Below, in pieces: positions 24,010-36,225 of a stretch of 64,000 bases of DNA; the stretch's first letter is position 1, and every line of letters starts with the position of its first letter. A program made the position numbers and the translations under genes. Source of the stretch: Adiantum capillus-veneris. Lineage: Eukaryota; Streptophyta; Polypodiopsida; Polypodiales; Pteridaceae. The notes beneath the pieces were generated by a model. It ran no database searches. It was given only the letters and a program-made list of their open reading frames with translations, and had not been told where the DNA came from. The stretch spans positions 45,454,268 to 45,518,267 of the forward strand of contig CM043944.1 of NCBI GenBank assembly GCA_014529385.2. Direction: 5' to 3'.

Positions 24010-26565
24010 TACTGTTGAATTGGTGAGCTCACTCTGCTCATCCGTTTGAGGATGATATGTAGAAGAAAAATTCAACTTCATCCAAAAATTTATTGTCATG
24101 CGAGGATCTCGATCGCTCACAATAGACTTGGGAATCCATGATGCTTAAAGATTTTGCTAGAAAAATCCTAGCCATATGATCTGCTTTGATTGTTTTCTTG
24201 ATTGGAATAAAGTGAGTTTGCTTGCTAAATCTGTCCACAATGGTCCAGATCGCATCATTTCCAGTTTGAGTCGATCCAAAATAGAATCCATGGCAATACT
24301 CTCCCATGATTGATCAGGCACAAGCGAAGGTTGAAGTAAACCAGGCGTCTTATGCCGATCGTACTTTACCTTTTGACAAACCAAACATTCCCTGATATAC
24401 TGATCAATGTCTGCTTTAAGGCTTGACCAAAAGAAATATCTCTCCAATGCTTAAGTCATAGGGAGGATATCCATATGACCCCTGCATAAGGCGAAGCATG
24501 TGCTTTTGCCATGATTTTCTTCCTCATGGTACTGCCACACAAATTGCTTGGTGGTGATAGAGGTAACCATCCCGAATGGAATAGGGATATTCATTCTCTC
24601 GGTTGTGTAACTTGCTCTAAATGGAGGAGAAGTCTAGGTCATTTTGATACAAACCCGGAAGTGATTCCAGTTCTTGGTGATATATAGGAGAAATTGCATT
24701 CACCCTAGGCCGTCTAGACAATGCGTCTGTAGCCACATTCTTACTCCCAGCTGTATGAAGGATTTGGAAGTGAAACATGAGCAAAAAGTTGGCCCATCTC
24801 ATCTGCTTCTCAGATAGTTTCCGTTGCGTAAGGAAATATCGCAAACTCTGATGATCGGTTTTGATCACAAAATCTGCTCCTAGAAGATAGTGCTGTCGGG
24901 TAGACAAGGCGTGAATCACAACCATAAGTTCCTTCTCGTAGATTGAGGCATGCAATTTTGCATCCTTAAGCTGTCTACTTTCATAAGCCACTGCATGGGC
25001 TTCTTGGTTGAGCACTGCCCCGATCCAATCACCTGAAGCATCGCAGTGAACCTCGAATGGTTTCCTTAAGTCTGACACTATGCTACTTGAGCAAAGCCTT
25101 GACGGATAAACCTCCGAAAATAGGAACATAATCCCAAAAATCGTGACATTCCCTTCCATTTAAAATGAGAGCCCGTGTCAAAGAAATGACTTCTAATGTT
25201 GATAGAACTCTTGAAAAGCATTGAATCTTCAACAATATTCAATCTTTGAGTTATCTGAAACCTTTGTTTTGAAACTTTGCTTCTTGTGAAACCTTTTTGC
25301 TTTGATTGCTAAATCCCATGTAGTTGCATTATTCAAAGACTTTTTAGAAGAATCTGGCTTAATCAGGTTGACTGCAACAATAGGTTGATCTTCAAAATTC
25401 TTCATATGATGTAAGATTTTTGGTTCAAAATCTTCCAATAACTGTGAAATATTTGGCGAAGAGGAAATCTTCTCAAGACATTCTTCAAATGGGATAACTT
25501 CAATTTTAGAATCAATGGAGAGGATTTTGGCTTGAGACTGTAATCATCTTCCAATAATGAATCCCAAAATTCTTCAAAATCATCTTCAGAAACTGTCATT
25601 TCATGACTTGCAATTGGCATATCATCATCCAACAAAGAATCAAAGAAAGCATAGTCGTCTTCATACTCGGAATCCGCAACTATGTCCTTATCTTTGTTTG
25701 GTAACGAAGTATCACTTGGAAAAACTTCTTGCTTGAAATCATCTTTGTCTTCAGCAATTGATTCAGGAGAATTTAATGAATTCAAAAATTCATCAATTAG
25801 AATTTTTGCATCCGCATCGGAGATCATATTTGCTTCATAATCCTTAGTATCATGTCGTTTGCTAGTACACGTGAGACTTGAATCATTCGTTTCGCATGAT
25901 AAAGCTCGTGTAAAATCAATTCTCGTCCATCTTTGAACAAATTGATAGTATGTCCTTGAAAGCTAATTGCTGGATCATATTGGAATAACCAATGCTGATC
26001 AAGAATCATGTCGTAATAAGATAGAGGCGTGACTTCAAAATCCAGTTGATTTGCATAAGTTTGAATCTCGAACTGCAACTGTCGAACTGTCTGATCACAA
26101 GTCCAAATTGATCTATTTGCTAATTCCACATCATATAAGTGAGATGTCTTCTGAGTTGGTAAGCCAAGCTGTTGAACTATCTGAGTGTTGACGAAATTAT
26201 TCGAGCATCCGTTGTCCACCAAAATGTTGATGCTCAAAACTCGCTTTGAGAGAGGCTCCAAACTAAAGAATTGCACTGAGCATGCTTCATAAGAATAGTC
26301 ATATCCTCTGAGACACGAATCGTATTGACCACAGATTTTCCTTTATCTTTAGCAGAATGTGGTGGTTCAGCATTCGATGATGTTTCGCGTTGGAATTTCT
26401 TTTCAGATTAAACAGATTTGATTTCTTTCGACATTGATACCATCTATGGTCACCACTGAAAATTGTACATAATCCTTCCTTCTTTGAAGTTGAAGATGCA
26501 TTTGACGAAGAGCCTTGATGAGTATTGGAATGCCGATCCTGAGAAAAATCACGTCCTTTACCATG

Positions 26566-26981
26566 TGACTATGTTAACAATATTACATCTACTCCTAGTT
26601 GCAGATACGCGAAGTGCCATGCCAAGGAGAATCCCTACGCTTGGATGGTCACACCCCTTCGCCCAAAAGATGTGTCTCTTTGCCAAAAGCCATACTCCTT
26701 CGACGACTGGTCACACCCCTTCGCTCTACGGGTGCGACTCTTCGCCCAATGGTTGCAGCTCTTCGCTGAAAGGATGTGTCTTTACGTCTAAAGTCACGTG
26801 TCTTTTCATTTGTGTCTCTTCGTCTCCTATATAAGGAGCCTATTGTACTCAGTTTCAAGCAGTCATTCAATCAATCAACACAGAGTCTTCTAAGTCTTGT
26901 TTCTGAGTTCAATTCAAGTTTCCTAAGTCTTAATCATGAGTTTAAGTACTTAATTAAGGATTAGTAACTAGAATCCTTACA
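26566..26981 (+). mobile_element. Second solo LTR or short LTR element inside Gypsy-B gag
   Basis: 416 bp with TG...CA ends (TGACTATGTT ... CCTTACA), flanked by CCATG (26561-26565) and CCATC (26982-26986). It has a TATA box (cctatataagg, about 26826) in plus orientation and several cttcgcc/cttcgct repeats upstream of it. Gypsy-B gag can be read up to each edge (QENPTDG on one side, KGRDFSQD on the other), which supports an insertion. No other copy is in the window, so the boundaries rest on the duplication and the gag reading. Confidence 0.6.
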
Positions 26982-27220
26982 CCATCGGTAGGATTTTCCT
27001 GACGCCCATCGACATATGTTCCTTGCAGCTTCTTGATTCCTTCCAAAACCTTTTGGATAGCTGGCATGTGAGAAGCTGTTGCAATTCCACGAGTTGAACT
27101 CATACTTGTTGAAGTTCGTGTTCAATGGTTATTCTGTGTGGCTCGTCATGGTTCTTCTCGTTCCTTCCCGGAATCGTCCTGCTTTCAAAAGAAAGGGAGG
27201 AATCCGAGCTCTGATATCAC

Positions 27221-27574
27221 TGTCACAAATGGGAGCGGAGCGCACACGAATAATCAACAAGCTGAAAATTAATAAACTTGCAACCAAAAGAGACAAGGGA
27301 AAAGATCGACAGAGTATTTTGGACCAGAAGATGGGTTGGTCCCCCCCTTAAAGAGAATCTTTATTAGGGAGAATCTTTATACATGCACAAGAACCGGAGT
27401 GACCCTCTCCGTTTTAATTCTCAGACTCGATGGTCAATTCCTTTTCGTGCGGGAAATTCCCGAGAGATGAACTCTCAATTCTGTTTGCGTCTGTACCTAG
27501 AGCATGAACAGACCATTCTCGATTCCGTTCTCGATATCCCTGAGCATAGGTCGAGGTCTCCTTGCTCCTTCTCC
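27221..27574 (-). repeat. Gypsy-B 5' LTR, inner half
   Basis: Matches 21310-21660 of the 3' LTR, ending at ccttctcc where Copia-2 enters. The tRNA-Met-like primer site lies immediately inside (27208-27219). Confidence 0.92.
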
Positions 27575-27789
27575 TGTTACCATATACATATGGTAGTGAT
27601 GTGTGTGAACACACTAGGACCGCCGAGGCATTTTTTCCCTCTTTAGGAGGTTTTTCCCCCCGAGCATTGTATATACGCCCATCACTCTAGGGCTATTAAT
27701 CTTTCCATTGCACACTCTCTATTGTGTGCCTTGAGCTTCCTTCATCTTCTCCAAGCTGTGCGTGTTTCTCTGCAACCCTAATTCCAACA
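27575..27789 (+). repeat. Copia-2 5' LTR
   Basis: 215 bp, TGTTACCATATACA...TTCCAACA. About 5% of positions differ from the 3' LTR over the shared 186 bp, judged by eye. Confidence 0.9.
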
Positions 27790-28151
27790 ATTGGAAACAG
27801 AGCAGGTTGCGTCCTCCCGGGCTTAGTCGCCAGCTGCTCCAGTACACGCCTGCTCACTTTCTCCGATTACAGCGAGGTTTGGTGAGCGTTCGTAGGTCGA
27901 CAAATATTTTGGGCATACTTGTAGAGCTCAGTCTGCTCAGATTTTTGATTCGGGCTCATTTCGGCCTCCGTTTCCGCTACAAGCAGGCCTGCACAGGCAA
28001 TTTCGTCATTTTGTGCAAAATTTCTGTCAGTGACGATTTGTGCATAACATGTGTCTTATAGTCTTCTACGGTTTGTGCTATATAGCACGTGTTGTTCCAG
28101 CTCCGTCACTGCTATTTTCAGGCAGTTTTCACATCAGGTGCAGCATTTACC

Positions 28152-29272
28152 ATGGTTGACAACAACACAGGTCTCTTCAAGATGTTTGCTGCTGAGGACA
28201 GGTTGGATGGGGACAATTTCCCTATGTGGGCTTATATGTTGCAACACGTTCTTGTGTCAAAGGGCGTCTGGAATATTGTGCAGGGCATTGATATATGTCC
28301 TGGTTCTGAGGATGTGGGCGATGTTGAGGATGTTGCAGGTCTTGCTGCAAGGATTGCTGTTATTAGAGTTGTTTTGCCTACGGTAGAACAATCTCGTTGG
28401 GATGTAAAGGATACGCAGGCTCATGCATTGATTGCGTTGTTTGTAAAGCGCACCATTGTTCCTCACATCCGTTCAGCAAAATCTGCAAAACAAGCTTGGG
28501 ATATATTAGCTGGTCTTTATGCAAGCCGCAATGAGGCTAAAATTGCTTTGCCGTGTAAAGAGTTGGAGTCGAAGATTATGCATGAGGAAGATGATATGGA
28601 CACTTTTCTTGCTGGTGTCAAGGATATCAATGAGCAACTTATTTCTGCAGGTGAAGTCATTTTGTACAGTTCCCTTGTGCAGACTGTTCTTGATGCCTTA
28701 CCAGATTCCTACCAGACTTTTGCTAGTACTTAGAGACTGATGACCCAAGGAAATCTTGAAGTTGTCAAGTTTGACGCACTATGCACATTGCTGTTGCAAG
28801 AGTCACTTTCCAGAAAAAACAGGACTAGACAACGTGTAGTTGAACAGGCTTTTATTGCTTCTCAAAGAAAGGGTGGTAACAGCAATGTAGCCACTTCTTA
28901 TGGTTCTACTGCGAGTGGCAAAACTTCTATTCCTAATGCTTCTGCTGGCAACAATTCGTCTAGAAATTCTGGTGATAAGGGCAAAAAGAAGATGCGTTGC
29001 CATTATTATAAAGCTAATGATCACTTGATCAAGTCGTGTCCTAAGTTGAAGGCCAAAGAGGCTAAGAAGAAAGAGGGTGGTTCCACTGCAAATGCTGGTT
29101 CCACTACAAATGCAGCCATTGTTGAGTCTTCTGTGAAAGGAGACTGTGTTGTTGATGTTAATGCAGAATGGGCTTTTAGTGCAGACTGCACTTACAATCT
29201 TGCTGTCCATGATGCATGCTTGTCAGTTGCTGCAGATTCACATGTGTGGTATTTCGAGTCTCGAAAGTGGTG
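28152..29272 (+). pseudogene. Copia-2 Gag
   Basis: ATG at 28152 (MVDNNTGLFKMFAAEDRLDG). The UBN2-type gag reads through WDVKDTQAHALIAL and KQAWDILAGLYASRNEAK to an in-frame TAG at 28731. It then resumes in the same frame to a knuckle (CHYYKANDHLIKSC, about 28998-29040). In a canonical copia knuckle the second Cys sits where this copy has Tyr, so the knuckle is damaged. A Lys- and Ala/Thr-rich linker leads to the protease. Near 29257-29265 the frame changes within WYF-ES, apparently through a short insertion, and the active-site Asp is replaced (ESGATKH). Not functional. Confidence 0.9.
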
Positions 29273-32200
29273 CTACAAAGCACATTACCTCACATCGTGA
29301 ATTGTTCACCTCTCTCGAGTCTGTCCCTCATGGGAATTCAGTCACTTGTGCCAACAATGCCTCTTATCCGGTTCAGGGAGTTGGAAAGATTGTGCTTACT
29401 GCTGCTAATGGCAGTTCTTTCACACTTGTCAATGCACTTTATGTACCTGGGATCAAGAAGAATCTCTTATCTGTATCCGCACTTGCTAGACTTGGAATTA
29501 TAGTCAAATTTGTGGATGACAGATGTACAGTTCATGATCTCAGTTTTGGTGATGAAATTGTTGCATGTGGCCTTTTGTGTCGTGGGCTGTATAAGCTCAC
29601 TTTGTATGACAAGTGTGGACAAAATTTTGCAAATACTATTGCAGATTCAAGGGCTATTTCAGATGCAAAACTTTGGCATGCACGTTTTGGTCATCTGAAT
29701 TTTGCCAGTTTGCTGCGTTTGCAGAAATCTGATATGGTTGCTTCTTTGCCGCCTCTTGAAGCACCTGTCAAACATATTTGTGAAGGCTATATTTTGGGTA
29801 AGATGCAGCGTTCTAAGTTTCCAAAGGATGGTTTAGTTCGGGCCACATGCAGGTTGCAGCTTGTGTATAGTGATGTTTGTGGGCCCATGCAAACTCCTTC
29901 CTTGGGCAATTACCTTTACTTCGTGACTTTCATTGATGATTACTCCAAGCATGCATGGTTATTTCCACTTAAAGCGAAGTCCGAACTTTTTATGTGCTTC
30001 AAACAATTTCTGGCTATGGTTGAAAATGTCTCGAAACGTACTATGGGCACCCTCCGTTTCGATCGAGGGGGGGAGTATATGTCTCATGAATTCAATGCAT
30101 TTCTGGCTAGTCGTGGGATAAAACATCAATGTACAGTGCCTTATAAACCTAAGCAAAATGGTGTTGTTGAGAGGAAAAACAGGTCACTTACGGAAATGAC
30201 ACGATGTATGGTCAAAAGTCAAGCTTTGCCGCATTCTTTTTGTCTTGAGGCCATCATGTGTGCCACTTATGTACTAAACAGGTGTCCTACGAAAGCTTTG
30301 CAGTCTATTACTCCATATGAAGCATGGCATGGTAGAAAGCCTTCTATTGAGCACATGCGTGTTTTTGGCTGTTTGGCATATGCTTTGGTGCCACAAACAC
30401 AACGCAGAAAATCGGATGATAAGGCTATCAAATGTATTTTTGTTGGTTATAGTGCTGAAAGCAAAGGTTACAGGTTGTATCATCCACAAACAAAACGTAT
30501 TCTGGTTTCACGGGATGTAGTGTTTGTGGAAGATTCTGTTCAACCCTTGCTGTCATGTACTAGAGACAGTAATGTAAGCTCATAGGACATTTATGACACT
30601 TTGTTGCCTCTTTTAGGTGGTGGAAATACGAATGTAAGTTCCAATGAGGCAAATGAACAGCCTATGGGGGTTTCTGAAAATGTTACAGATTAGCCTATTA
30701 CTGATGCAGAGGTACATGATGTACTTGATGAGGAAAGGACTGAAAATGAGCAGGCTAGAGGTATGCCAAAATGGCTGGTGCACACTTTGCGTGACAATAA
30801 ATTGGACGCACCTTTGTCTAGTCGTACTCGTTCATGCTCTTGCCATGCATCTTATGCATCAGATTGTTATGCTTTGGCTGTGTCTAGCTTACATGATGTT
30901 GAGGAGCCTCTGTCTTTTGATGAAGCACAGAATTCAGAAAATTGGATGGCTGCCATGCAATCAGAATATGATGCACTTATAGAAAATGACACATGGACTT
31001 AATGTCATTTGCCTCTTGGCAAAAAGGCCATTCGTACGAAATGGGTTTACAAGTTGAAACGCAAGCCGGATGGTGTGATCGTTCGCCATAAGGCTCAACT
31101 TGTTGCAAAGGGTTATGCACAACAAAAAGGCATAGATTATGGAGAGACTTTTGCTCCCACTTGTCGTATGACTACTGTGCGTTTTCTATGTGCATTGGCA
31201 GCTCATTTTGGTTGGGATGTACATCAATCAGACATTGTTACTGCTTTCTTGAATGGTGATATATTTGAGGAAGTTTATGTAACGCAGCCTCGCTGTTGTC
31301 ATAAAAGGACAAGAGGACAAAGTGTGCAGATGTAAGAAGGCTTTGTATGAGTTGAAGCAATCTCCTCGTGCTTGGTATGAGAAAGCTGACACTCATTTGG
31401 TCAAACGAGGCTTTCGTATTAGTCCAACAGAAAGCACATTGTATGTAAAGCGTGAGGGTGATATACTTCTCATTGTGGTTCTTTATGTCGATGATTTGCT
31501 GATCATTGGACCAAATGAGAGACATATTGTTGAATTTAAAGCTAGTTTGAATGCTACTTTCAAGATGAAAGATTTGGGGCTGTTGCATCATTACTTGGGT
31601 ATACAGTTTAAGCAGTGTGATGGTGGTATTGCCTTGTGTCAGAAAAGTTACATAGAGACATTGCTATGTAAGTTTGTACTTGAGGATTGCAAACCTATTG
31701 CCACTCCCATGGAAACAGGTTTGAAGTTGAGTCTACATGATGCTGGCGATCCTGCTGATGTCACTCTTTATCAAACTGCTGTTGGCTGCCTCATTTATGT
31801 ATGCAACACGAGGCCGGATATTCAGTTTAAAGTCTCACAGGTCAGCAGATTTATGCATAGCCCGGGGTCTAAGCATTGGCAGGATGTCAAGAGAATTTTC
31901 CGCTATTTTAGTGGCACTTCACATCTTGGCTTGTTTTATCCCAAGGGGGGATCATTGCCGCTAGACTTACATGGTTTTTCGGACTTAGATTGGGATGGTT
32001 GTTTTGATACGCGAGTGCCCACAAGTGGTTTTTGTTTCCTGCTTGGCAGTTCATGTATATCATGGTTGAGCAAGAAGCAACCTACTGTGGCCACTTCGAG
32101 TTGTGAGGCTGAGTACAGGGCAGTCTTCACAATTACGGTTGAGTGTGTATGGCTCAGACGCCTTATGACTGATTTGGGTGTTGGACAGGACACTACCAAC

Positions 32201-32360
32201 ACTATCTACACTGGCAGTCACAGTGCATTGGTAGTTGCGAGCAACCCAGTTTTTCATGCTTGCACAAAGCACATTGAGGTGCATTACCACTATGTCAAGG
32301 AGAGGCTCTCAGCAGGAGAGATTAGCTTGGCTTATGTGCCAACACAGGACAACCTTGCAG

Positions 32361-35255
32361 CAAAGTTACCCGAAACGGGAACGGGGGTCTCCGGAACGTT
32401 TCTGGAATGCCCCCCCCCCCCCCCCCAAGAAGGCGGAACGGGAACGGGGTCCGGAACAGTAAGTTTAAACTATGCTTAAATTAGGTTGGATTTGACCTTT
32501 ATGTTAGTAGAGATCCATACACACCCATTAGTCCAAGTAGAATCCTATTCAGGCATGCTCATTGCTCTGCAATGATTCTTCAGTCTTAAGGGCCAAGGCT
32601 TACACACGATTGCGCAATAGAGAATACATGAATTGGGATCATCCTTCACAAAAGGCTAAAGCATCTTGAATCTTGATCCTTCATAGAAAGAACATTAACT
32701 CAAAGTTGAAGAATAGAATCTAGAGTCCATACTATACACAAAAGCTTGGAGGAAAAAGATGATAGATCATAGATTATAAAGATGGCTTACAGGGCCAGCC
32801 AAGGCGCTACAAAAAGACATGTAGAGGCTAAGAGTGCTAAATAACAACTGTAAGAGTCAATAGGTGACATGTCAAGACTCAATCACTCATATGGTAGTGC
32901 AATACAAAAAGGGGGCAAAGCTGGCGGCCACAAAGAAAACAAATATCAAAAACCAATGAGCAATGAGTCGTGACTCATGCCTGAAGTTCACCTCTAGGTA
33001 GGGACAGAAGAGCATCCCCCCTCCCAATTTGTAGTGGAGTCCTGGACGTCGTGAATATCATCCCAATCCTCCTGCATAGGCTCATCCTCATGCGTAGATC
33101 CTCCTGCCTCTCCAAGCACCTCTGCCTTTGCCTCCATCTCCCACTATAGAAAGGGATCTGTCACTTTGGATGTTGACTTGCAAAGCATTCTTAAGTTTGC
33201 ACTGACAAAAACAAGTCCACTCCAAGTCGGTTCCTCTTTCTAGATGCAATGTGGCTATATACACTCCACAATTGCTCCAAGCAAGAGGAGCTAACCGCTT
33301 GGTTGAGAATGCGGACGGCAAGTCGCTGAAGATCGGGACCATCTGAACCATTTTCTTGCCACCACAAGACGGAGGAAATCTTGGTGCGATCAATTTGGGC
33401 ATCGGCTGTTCCAAATGATCCTCGCATATCCCTGTAAAATGCAAGCTGATCCTTTATCTTGCGTTGCATGTCACGTTCAAGGTGAAGCTTCTTCAAGATG
33501 GTGTTCCAATGTGTATTTACCTCCGAATCATGCTCCTGTCCTGTACCTTGGAGCTCTGGGTCCAACACAAAAGCTGCACCATGAAGAGGTGAACTATAGG
33601 CATTCCACCTGCTACTACTGCAAAGCTCTTTGATTTCTTCGAACCTATGGGTACTGCTCATACTCTTCAAGGGCCTCGACCATGCGATCCATTGCTTCAT
33701 AGACCTTGCCAATGCAAGGTTGCATACCATCCATCACTCTAAGCAAGTGGATCACTGGTTTCACCATTTTGTCAATACTCTTTAGGGACTCCCAGAACTC
33801 GGGATCCTCCACCTTTTCTGTACAAATGATCCCTGCGACTGTACTTGCATGGGTAGTCTGAGCAAACTCTGTACTGATGAAGAGCTGCCGCACTGCACTT
33901 TGACACTCTACAAAGTGGCTCACCATTAGATAGTTGTAGGCGAAGCGGGTCTCACAATACTTTAGAAGCACTTTGCCCCTCGACCGCTTCAAGAACTCGG
34001 CTCGAAGTATGTTGTGGTTGTTGATGAAAGCAACCACCTTGGACGTGGATGCAATGAGAGGCTCTATCCAAGGTAGTTTGCCGAAATCCTTCAAGAGGTT
34101 GTTAAGGCAATGTGCCATGCAAAAAGACACCGTGATGTGAGGATAAGTGCCTTCCAAAATAGCTTCGGCTGTCGTGTTTGATGCCTCCCCATCGGTGACC
34201 AAACCTATCACAAGGTCCGACCCAATGGTCTCTATGGTGGAGGCCCACTCACCCGCAAGGACATTTGCTGATTTTCTTGTCTCCGTGGCGTCATGGGAGT
34301 GGGAAAAATACATCTCCCCTTTGGAATAGGCAACAATGCCATGGATGGACCTCCTCCTAGTGTCTCTCCATCCATCTGCAATGAGGGTCACGCCATACTT
34401 CGTCCATTTCCTCTTCATGTTGAGGATTGCCATCTCCACAACGGCTTTCTCTGTATCGAGTAGAGTAGTGCGGAGGGCCTCGGAAGAGGGTGGCACGTAG
34501 CGTGCCCCATACTCTCCAATCCTCGTGCACATGGTCTTGAAGTACTCCGACCTAGACATTGATGATTGCACACAAGAGGTATTAGTATTTACTATTTAAT
34601 TGAGAATGAGAATTGAGATGATTGATTGTATTGAAAATGATAGTAAGTCTTACCGAGCCTTTATGAAGGGGATGTGATCGTGATAGAAAAAGCGGGCAAC
34701 ACTTGCATCCACATCCTCCTTCCTTTTTGTATCCCAAGTGGTATGTAAGGTGCGTTGTTGAGATTTGGGGGTGGAGACCGGAGTAGTATTAGGCATTGAA
34801 AATGCCGATCGAAATAATGTCGTAGCCGTCTCCGTTGTTGTTGCATTGCTATCACCACCAACCGATGAAGAAGGTGTAGAAGAGGGAAAAACCAAGTTGT
34901 TGGGGTCGATTGCGGAACGTTTAGGCCTTGCCGCTTCTTTCTCTTCTTTGTTGGCTTTCATGGCCGCATCCTTGTCTTTAAATTCCTTCAACCGTTGCTC
35001 GTTGACGGCCTTGCATATTGCTACTTGTTGTCCCTCAAGCTTAAGGAGATGAGCACGGACTTTGGTTGTACCGGATTGCCGTTCGAAGCCGCATAGTTTG
35101 CACTTCCATGCGCGTGGACCACCGGACTTTCCCAACACTCGGGAATGCACTTCATTCACCATGATGCTTCGTCCTTCTTCTTCTTGGCACCCAAGGGATC
35201 ACGTTCACTTGATGCGGAAGCTTGCGCCATAAGTGATGAGACTCGATAGAGGAAG

Positions 35256-35307
<52 letters not shown>

Positions 35308-35876
35308 ATGGCGCGGTAGAGAGTGATGGAGAGGTGGAGTCTTGATTCTTGAATCTCAAGCTTGAGCCTTGAGGCTTAAAGCCTTGAGGCCCAAGGGAGA
35401 GGAGAGAGGTGGAGCTTGAGGGAGAGATGGAGAGGTTGCGTCAAGCTTGAGCCTTGAGGCTTAAAGCCTTGAGGCCCAAGAGAGGGAGAGAGAGTGCCTT
35501 GGGAGAGAGAGAGACTAGAGTGCCTTGCCCAATGCCTTGGTTGAAGTTGAGGGGCTTGCTTCATTGCCTAGGGCCTTGGCTTATTATATAGGGAAGATCT
35601 CCCCCCAAAACCCATGGCGTTCAAGTTTCAAAAGACCTCAAAGAGGCGCAAACGTCTGTTTTTTTACCAACGGACAGTTTTTTTTAAAAATACCGTTCTG
35701 CCAGGCCGTCCGTTCTACCCGTTCCGCCCGTTCTAGGGTCTGTTCCGGCTGCCGTTCCGGTGAGCGTTCCGGCAGGCGTTCTGAAAACTGGCCGTTTCCG
35801 TTCCGAGTGTCCGACCCCCTAGGAAACGCGTTCCGGAAACGGGAGGGGCCCGTTCCGCCCATTCCCTGTTACTTTG
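32361..35876 (-). mobile_element. hAT DNA transposon in Copia-2 RNase H
   Basis: 3516 bp bounded by inverted ends CAAAGTTACC (left) and CAAAGTAACA (right, complement), followed by GGAACGGG-rich subterminal repeats. The 8-bp target duplication CCTTGCAG is perfect (32353-32360, 35877-35884); 8 bp is diagnostic of hAT. The minus strand encodes a BED-finger, DUF659-type transposase with one intron. Subterminal regions carry many cgttccg/cggaacg units, a likely transposase-binding array. A poly(C) run (32410-32426) and (GA)n (about 35261-35302) are internal. The empty site restores the Copia-2 frame exactly. Confidence 0.97.
33003..35230 (-). pseudogene. hAT transposase (BED finger, DUF659, hAT C-terminal dimerisation)
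   Basis: Probable start at 35230 (MAQASASSERDPLGAKKK). The frame shifts near 35160 into a BED finger (AWKCKLCGFERQSGTTKVRA with later H and C). An intron of 102 bp (34552-34653, GTAAGA...TCTAG) joins FIKA-R to SEYFKTM. Exon 2 has the DUF659 core (LIADGWRDTRRRSIHGIVAY, LVTDGEASNT, FCMAHCLNNLL), including the usual catalytic Asp positions. Near 33650 a frameshift interrupts MVEALEEYEQ, and the reading resumes with RFEEIKELC and SPLHGAAFVLDPE. The dimerisation region (LAVRILNQAVSSSCLEQLWS) is present. A further frameshift near 33228 and a stop in the C-terminal tail leave it inactive. Confidence 0.9.
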
Positions 35877-36039
35877 CCTTGCAGATCTTTTCACAAAGGC
35901 ATTGTCTCGTGAGAATCTTGAAGCTTTCCGCAAAGCTTTGGGCTTACTCCCCTTTGTGGACTAATCATGTCCTTAGGGCATGCCACTTCCCTTTACTCAT
36001 GTTCCAGCTCTCGTTCACAGCATCACTCCAGGGGGGATT

Positions 36040-36225
36040 TGTTACCATATACATGTGGTAGTGATGTGTGTGAACACACGAGGACCGTTGGGGCATTTTT
36101 TCCCTCTTTAGGAGGTTTTTTCCCCCAAGCATTGTATATACGCCCATCACTCTAGGGCTATTAATCTTTCCATTGCACACTCTCTATTGTGTGCCTTGAG
36201 CTTTCTTTGTCTTCTCCAAGCTGTG
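36040..36225 (+). repeat. Copia-2 3' LTR, truncated
   Basis: Starts TGTTACCATA at 36040 after the polypurine tract and stops at aagctgtg (36225). The junction runs straight into Gypsy-B LTR sequence (atggagtacc). Confidence 0.9.

Larger units (their letters stand above)
22640..26560 (-). pseudogene. Gypsy-B gag end, protease, RNase H, integrase, chromodomain (RT deleted)
   Basis: Minus strand from high to low. A zinc-knuckle-like gag end lies near 26.45 kb. The retropepsin-like domain (ILVDNGCSNNFV, 26.2 kb) leads into an acidic linker (25.8-25.4 kb) with many Asp/Glu. Next is RNase H (FEVHCDASGDWIGAVL, YEKELMVVIHAL, TDHQSLRYF, 25.1-24.7 kb), then the integrase finger (CLVCQKVKYDRHK) and core (IWTIVDRFSKQTHFIPIKK, MSDRDPRM, YHPQTDEQSE). 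The integrase C-terminus, with a solo LTR inside it, runs into a chromodomain at 22.87-22.65 kb. The RT fingers and palm are absent between linker and RNase H, and no YxDD box is found. Several frameshifts and a 36-bp in-frame duplication (23938-24009) add to the decay. Confidence 0.9.
29270..35964 (+). pseudogene. Copia-2 Pol, split by the hAT transposon
   Basis: The protease end (ESGATKHIT) is followed by GAG-pre-integrase (LWHARFGHLNF) and the integrase core (YSDVCGPMQTP, FDRGGEYMSHEF, KQNGVVERKNRS). Stops at 30583, about 30691 and 31000 interrupt the linker. RT (TKWVYKLKRKPDG, AFLNGDIFEEVYV) shifts frame near 31290 and continues from 31322 with ELKQSPRAWYEK and YVDDLLIIG. RNase H reads SKKQPTVATSSCEAEYRAVF but has GSHSA in place of the usual DSQSA. 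At 32352 the reading is cut by hAT. It resumes at 35877-35884 with the duplicated CCTTGCAG and continues as ADLFTKALSRENLEAFRKAL to TAA at 35962-35964. Confidence 0.92.
27575..36225 (+). mobile_element. Copia-2: Ty1/copia element inside the Gypsy-B 5' LTR
   Basis: 5' LTR 27575-27789 (TGTTACC...CCAACA), a degenerate tRNA-Met primer site (ATTGGAAACAGAGC, from 27790), gag, pol, a polypurine tract (ccaggggggatt) and a 3' LTR from 36040. The 3' LTR ends early at 36225, missing about 25-30 bp compared with the 5' LTR, so the right target duplication is lost. Gypsy-B LTR sequence continues directly on both sides. Its proteins are close to Copia-1, but the LTRs are unrelated in length and sequence. 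An hAT transposon (32361-35876) splits the RNase H region. Confidence 0.93.

Noticed and set aside
35525-36061. A 178-codon plus-strand frame
   Set aside because: It crosses the hAT right end, the end of Copia-2 pol and the Copia-2 3' LTR; no domain is present.
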